Below are positions 1 through 5,048 of a DNA stretch of 5,048 nucleotides, piece by piece (position 1 is the first letter of the stretch; each line of letters begins with the position of its first letter). Below the pieces are notes generated by a model, which saw only the letters and a program-made list of their open reading frames with translations, searched no databases and was not told the DNA's origin. Made by a program: the position numbers and the translations under genes. The stretch is taken from NCBI GenBank assembly GCA_039812085.1, contig JBDHZU010000134.1:1-5048 (forward strand). The letters are read 5' to 3'. The stretch comes from JBDHZU01 sp039812085 (lineage in GTDB: Bacteria > Actinomycetota > Actinomycetes > S36-B12 > UBA10799).

Positions 1-539
1 CCGGCTGTACGGCAGAAGTGGGCGAACTCAACGAGAACGAGGTCGGACAGATCACTCTGACCGGACCGACGATTGCCCTTGGCTACCGGCTAGACCCCGA
101 GTTGACCGAGAAGCATTTCCAATATGGGCGATTCCTCGCGAGCGACCTCGGTTACTTCGACGAAGGCAACAAGCTGCATGTCGTGGGCCGCTCAGATGAC
201 CTGGTTCAGATCGGTGGCCTCGGCGTATCGGTCACCGCTGTCGAACTGACGGCGGAAGAGCATCCTGACGTTGCGAATGTTGCTGCAGTCGCCACTCCTG
301 ATGAGGAGTGGGGTTCCACCATCACGCTATTCGTGGTTCCACGTATCGGTTACCAATTGCCAAAGGGACAGCTTGCTGGTGCGTTGATCAAGCACATCAA
401 GGAGAACCTGGGCACGAACTCTCGCCCACGCCGAGTGGTTCAGCTTGACTCACTGCCGACGTTGCCAGTGGGCAAGGTGGATCGAGCGCAGCTCAAGGAA
501 TGGGCTGCGAATCCGGCCGAGATCATCTCTCAGTCATAG
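1..539 (+). CDS. menE: o-succinylbenzoate-CoA ligase MenE, 3' part (5' end outside window)
   Basis: This is the C-terminal ~178 residues of an acyl-adenylate-forming enzyme. The open frame runs unbroken from base 3, so the GTG at 18 is an internal valine codon, not a start. Visible family motifs are a GPTIALGYR segment, the A8-type hinge region (SDLGYFDE, then GRSDD at 186-200 followed by a GG), and a C-terminal LPVGKVDR whose lysine at 474-476 matches the catalytic A10 lysine that completes adenylation. MenE converts o-succinylbenzoate to its CoA thioester with ATP, a cytoplasmic step of menaquinone synthesis. The motifs alone would fit any AMP-binding ligase. I assign MenE because menA follows two bases after the stop. 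An oddity is GGLGVSV where many relatives have GGE or GGK plus V.P; actinobacterial MenE is variable here, so I do not read this as loss of function. The family assignment is firm and the specific substrate is inferred from context. Confidence 0.85.
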   Translation, partial: GCTAEVGELNENEVGQITLTGPTIALGYRLDPELTEKHFQYGRFLASDLGYFDEGNKLHVVGRSDDLVQIGGLGVSVTAVELTAEEHPDVANVAAVATPDEEWGSTITLFVVPRIGYQLPKGQLAGALIKHIKENLGTNSRPRRVVQLDSLPTLPVGKVDRAQLKEWAANPAEIISQS

Positions 540-541
540 CC

Positions 542-1456
542 GTGGCAACGACATCAGAATGGATCGCCGGTGCGCGACCACGAACTTTGCCCGCTGCCAT
601 TGTTCCCGTTGCCGTAGGTACAGCCACAGCGCACTTTGTCGGTAGCCCGCTGAGCGTCGCGAGTTTCTGGTTGCGCGCAGCGCTGGCTCTGGTGGTGTCC
701 CTTGCACTGCAGGTCGGCGTTAATTACGCCAACGACTATTCCGATGGCATCAAGGGAACTGACGATGTTCGCGTCGGACCGGTTCGCCTTGTTGGACAAG
801 GTCTTGCGCCTGCCGAGCAGGTAAAGAAGGCGGCGTATCTGTGCTTTGCGGTGGCCTGCGTGGCGGGACTCATCCTGGTGCTGTTGACCGGCGCCTGGTG
901 GATGATCGCAGTCGGCGTGGCAGCAGTTCTCGCCGCCTGGTTCTACACCGGCGGTTCGCGTCCGTACGGCTATGCCGGGCTGGGCGAAGTGATGGTGTTC
1001 ATCTTCTTTGGACTGGTCGCCGTCATGGGGACGACCTTCGTTCTGGTTGGTCGGATTCCGCTGCTGTCGTTTCTGCTGGCCATTCCAGTCGGGCTGCTCG
1101 CGTGCGCACTGCTGATCATCAATAACTTGCGAGACATTCCCACGGATTCACAAGTTGGTAAGCGAACGCTGGCTGTTCGTCTCGGCGATCACAAGACTCG
1201 GGAACTGTACGGGCTGTGCCTGTTCCTGCCGTTCCTGTTCGCCATCGTGATTGGCTTTGGTGGATTCGGATTCATCGACATGTTCCCCGCGGGCGCCCTG
1301 ATCGCGGTTCTTCCATTGCCCCTGGCATTCATCCCGTGGCGAACCGTCACCTCCGGTGCCACTGGCCCCGCCCTCATCCCCGTCCTTGGCGGAACCGGAC
1401 GAATCCAACTGCTCTACGGGCTACTACTTGCTCTCGGGGTTGCCTTGTCCGCCTGA
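542..1456 (+). CDS. menA: 1,4-dihydroxy-2-naphthoate polyprenyltransferase MenA
   Basis: This is a 304-residue integral membrane prenyltransferase of the UbiA family. It joins a polyprenyl chain to 1,4-dihydroxy-2-naphthoate to give demethylmenaquinone. Both Mg-diphosphate-binding aspartate motifs are present: NDYSDGIKGTD at residues 64-74 and NNLRDIPTD at 194-202, followed by GKRTLAVRLG. The segment YTGGSRPYGYAGLGE at 135-149 is typical of MenA rather than of other UbiA enzymes. Several hydrophobic helices are evident, for example around 98-116, 120-135, 150-169, 173-193 and 225-243. I chose the GTG at 542 because it gives the usual actinobacterial N-terminus (ATTSEWIAGARPRTLPAA). The upstream ATG at 500 would add 14 residues read from inside menE. 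No Shine-Dalgarno sequence is evident before the GTG, and the menE stop lies only two bases upstream, so translational coupling to menE is likely. Length and motifs are complete. Confidence 0.95.
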   Translation: MATTSEWIAGARPRTLPAAIVPVAVGTATAHFVGSPLSVASFWLRAALALVVSLALQVGVNYANDYSDGIKGTDDVRVGPVRLVGQGLAPAEQVKKAAYLCFAVACVAGLILVLLTGAWWMIAVGVAAVLAAWFYTGGSRPYGYAGLGEVMVFIFFGLVAVMGTTFVLVGRIPLLSFLLAIPVGLLACALLIINNLRDIPTDSQVGKRTLAVRLGDHKTRELYGLCLFLPFLFAIVIGFGGFGFIDMFPAGALIAVLPLPLAFIPWRTVTSGATGPALIPVLGGTGRIQLLYGLLLALGVALSA

Positions 1457-1476
1457 AACTGCAAAACCAACGCCTA

Positions 1477-1494
1477 CCGACAGATGGTTGTCGG
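1477..1494. terminator. Small hairpin between convergent menA and DUF4229 gene
   Basis: A perfect 6-bp inverted repeat (CCGACA at 1477-1482, TGTCGG at 1489-1494) with a 6-base loop lies in the 39-base gap between the menA stop and the stop of the opposite gene. It sits directly next to the minus-strand stop codon. Neither side has an immediate T-run: a T5 run occurs about 12 bases after the hairpin on the plus strand, and a TTGGTTTT stretch about 8 bases after it on the minus strand. It could be a weak bidirectional terminator. The position is the main support, and a stem this short can arise by chance. Confidence 0.4.
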
Positions 1495-1495
1495 A

Positions 1496-1891
1496 TTAAG
1501 CGGAGGGTTTTTCGGGTGTATCACCCTCGTTGTCTGAGGCCAACTGTGTGCTTTCACTGGGTTCTGCAGCCGGCGACTGGTTGATGTCGTCAGCGGACTC
1601 GAAAGTTTCTTCACTCTCGATGCGATTGTTCATGCGCTCGAAGTAGTCACCGACGCGTTCGCCAACCGCATTGCGTTGGCGACGGAGCAAGAAGAATGAG
1701 AACACCATCGAGACGAGGAAGGCGAACAAGATCAGCGGGATTCCCCGCAAACCGACCAAGTAACCAATCGCGCCGACAATGAACAGCAGGGCCACGCGCA
1801 AGAGGTTGTACATCAATACGGGATGCCCGGAAGCCGCCTGCTTATCTTCCAACGCTGCGGCAGCACCATCCGACAGTTCGTTCTCACTCAT
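1496..1891 (-). CDS. DUF4229-type small membrane protein
   Basis: This encodes a 131-residue protein of unknown function. It has two closely spaced hydrophobic segments, about residues 30-48 and 51-69, separated by a short LRG turn. A basic stretch RRQRNAV (70-76) follows, then an acidic, Ser/Glu-rich tail of about 40 residues that is probably disordered. The helical hairpin followed by LLRRQRNAV matches what I recall of the actinobacterial DUF4229 family, whose genes often lie beside menA. By the positive-inside rule both termini should be cytoplasmic. I use the ATG at 1889-1891. An internal ATG at 1811-1813 (residue 27, MYNLLRVALLF) is an alternative start that would remove the polar N-terminus and resembles shorter family members. 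No clear Shine-Dalgarno sequence precedes the first ATG. The gene converges on menA and diverges from furA. A link to menaquinone or respiration is suggested only by location. Confidence 0.8.
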   Translation of the reverse strand: MSENELSDGAAAALEDKQAASGHPVLMYNLLRVALLFIVGAIGYLVGLRGIPLILFAFLVSMVFSFFLLRRQRNAVGERVGDYFERMNNRIESEETFESADDINQSPAAEPSESTQLASDNEGDTPEKPSA

Positions 1892-1897
1892 CCGTCG

Positions 1898-1903
1898 ATG
1901 GTA
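1898..1903 (-). promoter_or_regulatory. Possible -10 element for a leaderless DUF4229 transcript
   Basis: On the minus strand the hexamer TACCAT fits the actinobacterial TANNNT -10 pattern and ends six bases before the ATG at 1891. That spacing would place the transcription start at or near the A of the start codon. The absence of a good Shine-Dalgarno sequence is consistent with a leaderless mRNA. I see no convincing -35 hexamer 16-19 bases further upstream, so this is tentative. Confidence 0.25.
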
Positions 1904-1973
1904 CGTCTCGACTGCTGAACCAGCGTTCGCACCTGAGGACTCTCAGCCATATCCGGAACAAGATTCTGTGAAG

Positions 1974-1996
1974 TTGTTTTGATTTACTCAAAATAA
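1974..1996. promoter_or_regulatory. Probable FurA operator upstream of furA-katG
   Basis: An AT-rich imperfect palindrome sits 15 bases before the furA start. Its core is a perfect 6-bp inverted repeat, TTTTGA (1977-1982) and TCAAAA (1988-1993), around a 5-base spacer. The outer bases TT (1974-1975) and AA (1995-1996) also pair, with one mismatch between, which gives 23 positions centred on 1985. Mycobacterial and streptomycete FurA/FurS proteins are known to repress their own operon from an AT-rich site overlapping the promoter. This site fits that role in position, symmetry and composition, and stands out from its GC-rich surroundings. The identification is inferred; no binding consensus was scored. 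Confidence 0.6.
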
Positions 1997-1999
1997 GGG

Positions 2000-2005
2000 T
2001 ACGGT
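2000..2005 (+). promoter_or_regulatory. Candidate -10 element of the furA-katG promoter
   Basis: TACGGT fits TANNNT and ends six bases before the furA ATG at 2012, so transcription could begin at the start codon. A 17-base spacing puts the -35 position over TTTTGA at 1977-1982, the left arm of the proposed operator, so bound FurA would block RNA polymerase. The -35 match is poor. The alternative reading is that AAGGG at 1995-1999 is a Shine-Dalgarno sequence; its 12-base distance to the ATG is longer than usual, and in that case the promoter lies further upstream. Confidence 0.35.
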
Positions 2006-2011
2006 GTCGGC

Positions 2012-2494
2012 ATGCCGTTACCAGCTACCGCACACACGCATGACGTGGTGCCAGAGGTGGTGCTGCGAACCGCTGGTTTACGGGTGACGGATTCTCGTCG
2101 GGCAGTGATGCAAGCTCTGGCAGATCAACCCCATGCCTCGGCAGATCAGTTGTTGTCGACGATTCAACGTGCAACTCCAGACGCAAGCATGCAGTCGGTG
2201 TACAACGCAGTCACTGACTTTGAACGGGCTGGACTCGTCCGTCGGATTGAGCCCGCTGGCCATCCGGGTCGGTTCGAGCTCCGAGTCGGAGACAACCACC
2301 ACCATTTGGTCTGCCGCCAATGCGGCCAAGTCGAAGACATCGACTGCGTTGTCGGTGGTGCCCCTTGCCTCGACGCATCCAACGATCACGGCTACGTGAT
2401 CGACGAGGCTGAAGTGACGTTCTGGGGAGTGTGCTCCCAGTGTGTCGGTAAGAAACTCGAGAGCCCACAAGCAAGCAAAGAAACCCACGAATAA
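2012..2494 (+). CDS. furA: Fur-family redox/metal-responsive repressor FurA
   Basis: This is a 160-residue Fur-family regulator. The N-terminal winged helix (about 16-92) contains GLRVTDSRRAVMQAL, the HASADQL segment, and the recognition-helix region SMQSVYNAVTDFERAGLVRRI (59-79). The dimerisation and metal-binding half begins at RVGDNHHHLVCRQCG: histidines 96-98 and the C101/C104 CxxC pair, with a second CxxC at C141/C144 (VCSQC) that should form the structural zinc site. The stretch from RVGDNHHH through DEAEVTFWGVC is very close to mycobacterial FurA as I remember it, including APCL and DEAEV, which separates it from Zur or the iron-responsive Fur. FurA represses its own operon and releases it when peroxide oxidises the protein. 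The neighbouring katG, 34 bases downstream on the same strand, is its expected main target. The ATG at 2012 starts a typical-length protein. The palindrome at 1974-1996 is the likely autoregulatory site. Confidence 0.93.
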   Translation: MPLPATAHTHDVVPEVVLRTAGLRVTDSRRAVMQALADQPHASADQLLSTIQRATPDASMQSVYNAVTDFERAGLVRRIEPAGHPGRFELRVGDNHHHLVCRQCGQVEDIDCVVGGAPCLDASNDHGYVIDEAEVTFWGVCSQCVGKKLESPQASKETHE

Positions 2495-2517
2495 GTAGCA
2501 AGAACCCCCACCGAGAA

Positions 2518-2523
2518 AGAGGA
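2518..2523 (+). promoter_or_regulatory. Ribosome binding site of katG
   Basis: AGAGGA lies five bases before the ATG at 2529, a near-ideal distance, which confirms that start. It is within the 34-base furA-katG gap and is much stronger than anything before furA, consistent with katG being translated more heavily than its repressor. No terminator or clear separate promoter is visible in the gap. Confidence 0.75.
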
Positions 2524-2528
2524 ACACC

Positions 2529-4787
2529 ATGCCTGAGACCACCACCTCAGATAGCCCAGATTCGGCTGGTGCCGTTACCGAGTCAGGCGGTTGCCCTGTC
2601 GCCCATGACGCGCTGCCGCGACCCACTCGTGGTGACGCGAACCGTGTCTGGTGGCCGGATCGCCTGAACCTGAAGATCCTGGCGAAGAACACTCAGGAAC
2701 AAAATCCGCTGGCTGCAGACTTCGACTACAAGGCAGCGTTCGAGGCGCTTGACCTTGCTGCCGTCAAGCAAGACATTGCCGAGACGCTGACCACCTCGCA
2801 AGAGTGGTGGCCTGCTGACTTCGGCAACTACGGCCCACTCATGGTTCGTATGGCATGGCACAGCGCGGGCACGTACCGCGTGATGGATGGCCGCGGTGGC
2901 GGTGGCACTGGGCAGCAGCGATTCGCGCCGCTGAACAGTTGGCCAGACAACGTCAACCTGGACAAGGCTCGTCGCGTGCTCTGGCCGGTGAAGAAGAAGT
3001 ACGGCCAGTCGTTGTCCTGGGGCGATCTGATGATCCTGGCGGGCAACGTCGCGTTGGAGCAAATGGGCTTCACGACGTTCGGATTTGCCGGTGGACGCCC
3101 AGATGTGTGGGAACCCGATGACGACGTCTACTGGGGCGGCGAGACCACCTGGCTAGACGACACTCGCTACACCGACGATGAGAAGAAGCGCGCTTCAGGC
3201 GAGGACGCTACTGAACTGGAGAAGCCACTAGCGGCTGTCCAGATGGGTCTGATCTACGTGAACCCGGAAGGTCCGGCAGGTAATCCCGATCCGCTGGCTT
3301 CTGCTCGCGACATCCGCGAGACGTTTGCCCGTATGGCGATGAATGACGAAGAGACGGTCGCTCTGATTGCAGGCGGCCACACCTTCGGCAAGACACACGG
3401 CGCTGCCTCGGACATTCCGCATGTGGGACCAGCTCCGGAAGGCGCAGGCATTGAGGATCAGGGCCTGGGGTGGAAGAGCGACTTCGGCAGCGGCAACGCT
3501 GACGACACGATTAGCTCTGGCCTTGAAGTCACCTGGACTTACCACCCGACCCGTTGGGACAACGAGTTCTTCCACATCCTGTATGCCTACGAGTGGGAAC
3601 TATTCGAGAGTCCGGCTGGCGCTAAGCAATGGCGACCAAAGAATGGTGCGGGGTCAGACATGGTGCCACTGGCACATGATCCATCGACTCGACGCGAACC
3701 ACGCATGCTGACATCTGACTTGGCGCTTCGCATGGATCCCGAGTACGACAAGATCAGCCGCAAGTTCCTCAACGATCAAGAAGCATTTTCCGATGCGTTT
3801 GCTCGTGCCTGGTTCAAACTGACCCACCGCGATATGGGTCCGCGCACCCGCTACTTGGGCACTGAGGTTCCGGCAGAGGAATTGGTCTGGCAAGACCCAG
3901 TGCCGGATGTCGAGGGTGAGCTGATCACCAATTCGGACGCCAAGGAACTCAAGCAACAGATCCTGGATTCGGGTCTCAGCGTGAGTGAGCTGGTCTCGAC
4001 GGCATGGGCGGCAGCCTCAAGCTTCCGTGGCAGCGACAAACGTGGCGGCGTCAACGGTGCCCGCATTCGCTTGGAACCGCAGAAGGATTGGGAAGTCAAC
4101 AATCCCAAGCAGTTAAAGAAGGTGTTGGGCAAGCTGGAAGACATCCAGTCGGACTTCACCTCTGGCGACAAGCAGGTGTCCCTGGCGGACCTGATCGTGC
4201 TTGCCGGCAACGCGGGGGTTGAGAAAGCCGCGGCAGATGCCGGTGTGACGGTTGAGGTGCCGTTCCATCCTGGCCGCACGGACGCCACACAGGAGCAGAC
4301 CGACGTTGAGTCGTTCGAGTACATGGAGCCAGTCGCCGACGGGTTCCGCAACTACCAGAAGTCCGGCGTTGATACCCCTGCCGAATATCTGCTGATCGAC
4401 AAGGCGAACCTGCTCACCCTGACCGCTCCGGAAATGACGGCGCTCGTTGGTGGTCTGCGAGTTCTTGGCACCAACTGGGATGGTTCATCGCACGGTGTTC
4501 TCACCGACCGCGAAGGCCAACTGACGAACGACTTCTTCGTCAACCTGCTGGAACTCGGCACCACCTGGAAGCCGCTGGACGAGGGCAAGCATGCGTTCCA
4601 GGCGACCGACTCGTCCGGCAAGAAGCTGGGCACCGGCACACGGGCCGACTTGGTGTTCTCATCGAACTCTGAGTTACGTGCCCTGGCCGAGGTCTACGCC
4701 TCCGATGACGCAGCAGAGAAGTTCGTTAACGATTTCGTTGCCGCGTGGACCAAGGTCACCGAGCTAGACCGGTTTGACCTGAAGTAA
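2529..4787 (+). CDS. katG: Bifunctional catalase-peroxidase KatG
   Basis: This is a 752-residue haem enzyme that dismutates H2O2 and oxidises small donors; it is cytoplasmic, with no signal peptide seen. The N-terminal peroxidase domain (about 35-450) has the distal R107, W110 and H111 (RMAWHSAGTYR), D140 in SWPDN, the proximal haem ligand H284 in GGHTFGKTHGA, W336 and D397. The Trp-Tyr-Met crosslink needed for catalase activity is intact as W110, Y243 (GLIYVNPEGP) and M269 (RMAMND), and its partner R434 (HRDMGP) is present. S330 corresponds to Ser315 of M. tuberculosis KatG. The haem-free C-terminal duplicate domain (about 460-752) contains STAWAAASSFRGSDKRGG, GRTDATQEQTDVESF, and LTNDFFVNLL and ends in ELDRFDLK, so the protein is full length. 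Large loop 1, between W110 and Y243, carries about 10 extra charged residues near 216-228 compared with the mycobacterial enzyme. The ATG is supported by a strong ribosome site. It is co-transcribed with furA, by which it is probably repressed. Confidence 0.98.
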   Translation: MPETTTSDSPDSAGAVTESGGCPVAHDALPRPTRGDANRVWWPDRLNLKILAKNTQEQNPLAADFDYKAAFEALDLAAVKQDIAETLTTSQEWWPADFGNYGPLMVRMAWHSAGTYRVMDGRGGGGTGQQRFAPLNSWPDNVNLDKARRVLWPVKKKYGQSLSWGDLMILAGNVALEQMGFTTFGFAGGRPDVWEPDDDVYWGGETTWLDDTRYTDDEKKRASGEDATELEKPLAAVQMGLIYVNPEGPAGNPDPLASARDIRETFARMAMNDEETVALIAGGHTFGKTHGAASDIPHVGPAPEGAGIEDQGLGWKSDFGSGNADDTISSGLEVTWTYHPTRWDNEFFHILYAYEWELFESPAGAKQWRPKNGAGSDMVPLAHDPSTRREPRMLTSDLALRMDPEYDKISRKFLNDQEAFSDAFARAWFKLTHRDMGPRTRYLGTEVPAEELVWQDPVPDVEGELITNSDAKELKQQILDSGLSVSELVSTAWAAASSFRGSDKRGGVNGARIRLEPQKDWEVNNPKQLKKVLGKLEDIQSDFTSGDKQVSLADLIVLAGNAGVEKAAADAGVTVEVPFHPGRTDATQEQTDVESFEYMEPVADGFRNYQKSGVDTPAEYLLIDKANLLTLTAPEMTALVGGLRVLGTNWDGSSHGVLTDREGQLTNDFFVNLLELGTTWKPLDEGKHAFQATDSSGKKLGTGTRADLVFSSNSELRALAEVYASDDAAEKFVNDFVAAWTKVTELDRFDLK

Positions 4788-4803
4788 CCAGAGATGAATT
4801 GGG

Positions 4804-4836
4804 TTGTGCCCGCCACGAAATACGTGGCGGGCACAA
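4804..4836. terminator. Strong hairpin after katG, probable terminator
   Basis: A perfect 14-bp inverted repeat (4804-4817 with 4823-4836) encloses the 5-base loop AAATA, starting 16 bases after the katG stop. The core arms GTGCCCGCCACG and CGTGGCGGGCAC are GC-rich. The plus strand continues with AAACAACC, so there is no T-tail; the minus strand also lacks one. Tail-less hairpins are commonly proposed as terminators in actinobacteria. It lies between convergent katG and the ccsB-like gene and could serve both. Alternatively it stabilises the katG mRNA 3' end. Confidence 0.8.
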
Positions 4837-4874
4837 AACAACCACCCCATCCTCGCTGTTGATACGAAGATCGA

Positions 4875-5014
4875 CGGACTACACACTTGGACCGCGACGT
4901 TCAGATGCTCGTCAAGCGGGAGATGGATCCTTAGATCCAGCCGCAAATTACTTGCCGTCGAGTCAGCCGCTAAAGCTGAGCTACTAGCTGACTCCGGCGT
5001 AGCTGTGTAGTCCG
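4875..5014. repeat. Nested inverted repeats between katG and ccsB end (possible branched RNA fold)
   Basis: A perfect 11-bp inverted repeat (CGGACTACACA at 4875-4885, TGTGTAGTCCG at 5004-5014) encloses three smaller ones. The first is CCGCGACG (4892-4899) with CGTC-AA-GCGG (4910-4919), an 8-bp stem with a 2-base bulge. The second is TGGATC (4924-4929) with GATCCA (4934-4939) and a 4-base loop. The third is GAGTCAGC (4960-4967) with GCTGACTC (4987-4994). Together they could form a four-way junction on either strand. The right outer arm and one arm of the third stem fall inside the last codons of the minus-strand ccsB-like gene, so a biological RNA would most naturally be the 3' end of that mRNA. 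I match it to no known RNA family. Apart from this and the katG hairpin, I see nothing in the region from 4788 to 4983. Confidence 0.4.
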
Positions 5015-5048
5015 CTGGTCACCAGGTTAATGACGAAGTAGTTCACGA
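4984..5048 (-). CDS. ccsB: CcsB-like cytochrome c biogenesis protein, last 20 codons (rest outside window)
   Basis: Reading the minus strand from the right edge gives 20 sense codons and a TAG at 4984-4986. The peptide is NYFVINLVTSGLHSYAGVS preceded by a valine. The hydrophobic stretch and the terminal GLHSYAG match the C-terminal end I recall for actinobacterial CcsB (also called CcsA or ResC), a multi-pass membrane protein that with ResB carries and attaches haem to apocytochromes c outside the membrane. The family's haem-binding WWD motif would lie outside the window. Genes of this system sit near menaquinone genes in mycobacteria, which agrees with menE and menA here. The fragment is far too short to prove identity; it is a motif match plus context. 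The gene converges on katG, with 196 bases between the stops. Confidence 0.65.
   Translation of the reverse strand, partial: VNYFVINLVTSGLHSYAGVS

Noticed and set aside
1216..1584. 122-codon plus-strand frame overlapping the menA end and the DUF4229 gene
   Set aside because: It overlaps menA in another frame and the opposite-strand gene, and its Arg/Pro/His-rich product shows no family motif.
1933..1946. CTGAG-GACT-CTCAG inverted repeat in the DUF4229-furA gap
   Set aside because: The 5-bp arms are too short to separate from chance, and its position relative to either start codon suggests no specific role.
2078..2692. 204-codon open frame on the minus strand across furA and the katG start
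   Set aside because: It lies antisense to two well-supported genes, spans their junction and has a low-complexity, Cys/Trp/Arg-rich translation with no recognisable domain. It is a by-product of GC-rich codon use.
3851..4351. 166-codon open frame on the minus strand inside katG
   Set aside because: It is antisense to the conserved C-terminal KatG domain, with a Ser/Pro/Arg-rich translation typical of a shadow frame and no ribosome site that I can see.
4799..5010. Two short overlapping plus-strand frames after katG
   Set aside because: They run through the 14-bp hairpin and antisense to the ccsB-like end, with no family resemblance and no convincing start.
4875..5014. A miniature transposon with CGGACTACACA terminal repeats
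   Set aside because: No target-site duplication flanks the arms, and the right arm is part of codons for a conserved-looking GLHSYAG motif, so it was probably there before any insertion.
5016..5026. CTGGT-C-ACCAG near-palindrome at the right edge
   Set aside because: It lies within the codons of the ccsB-like gene and is short; codon content explains it adequately.

Overview
This window looks like ordinary chromosomal DNA from an actinobacterium (Actinomycetota) of moderately high GC, which I judge by eye to be in the high fifties percent. The evidence is the content and order of genes: a menE-menA menaquinone pair, a small DUF4229-type membrane protein, an adjacent furA-katG pair whose FurA closely resembles the mycobacterial protein, and the 3' end of a ccsB-like cytochrome c maturation gene. 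I cannot name a genus. I see no mobile element, CRISPR array, tRNA or rRNA.

Layout from left to right. The 3' part of menE (o-succinylbenzoate-CoA ligase) runs in from the left edge. Two bases after its stop comes menA (1,4-dihydroxy-2-naphthoate polyprenyltransferase) on the same strand, so the two are probably translationally coupled. A gene on the opposite strand for a two-helix membrane protein of the DUF4229 type converges on menA, with a small hairpin between their stop codons. A 120-base divergent region follows. It holds an AT-rich imperfect palindrome that I read as the FurA operator. Next are furA (redox and metal-responsive repressor) and, 34 bases on, katG (bifunctional catalase-peroxidase), forming one operon. 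A strong 14-bp hairpin follows katG. The last ~200 bases contain several further inverted repeats and, on the minus strand, the final 20 codons of a gene ending in a motif typical of CcsB.

How the genes fit together. MenE and MenA make menaquinone, the respiratory quinone. CcsB attaches haem to c-type cytochromes, so the edges of the window belong to a respiratory-chain neighbourhood. FurA-KatG is an oxidative-stress module: FurA represses its own operon until peroxide inactivates it, and KatG then destroys H2O2.

I found no previously undescribed system. The points most worth a second look are the probable FurA operator with a possible leaderless furA start, a roughly 10-residue charged insertion in large loop 1 of KatG, and a nested set of inverted repeats at the 3' end of ccsB that could fold into a branched RNA.
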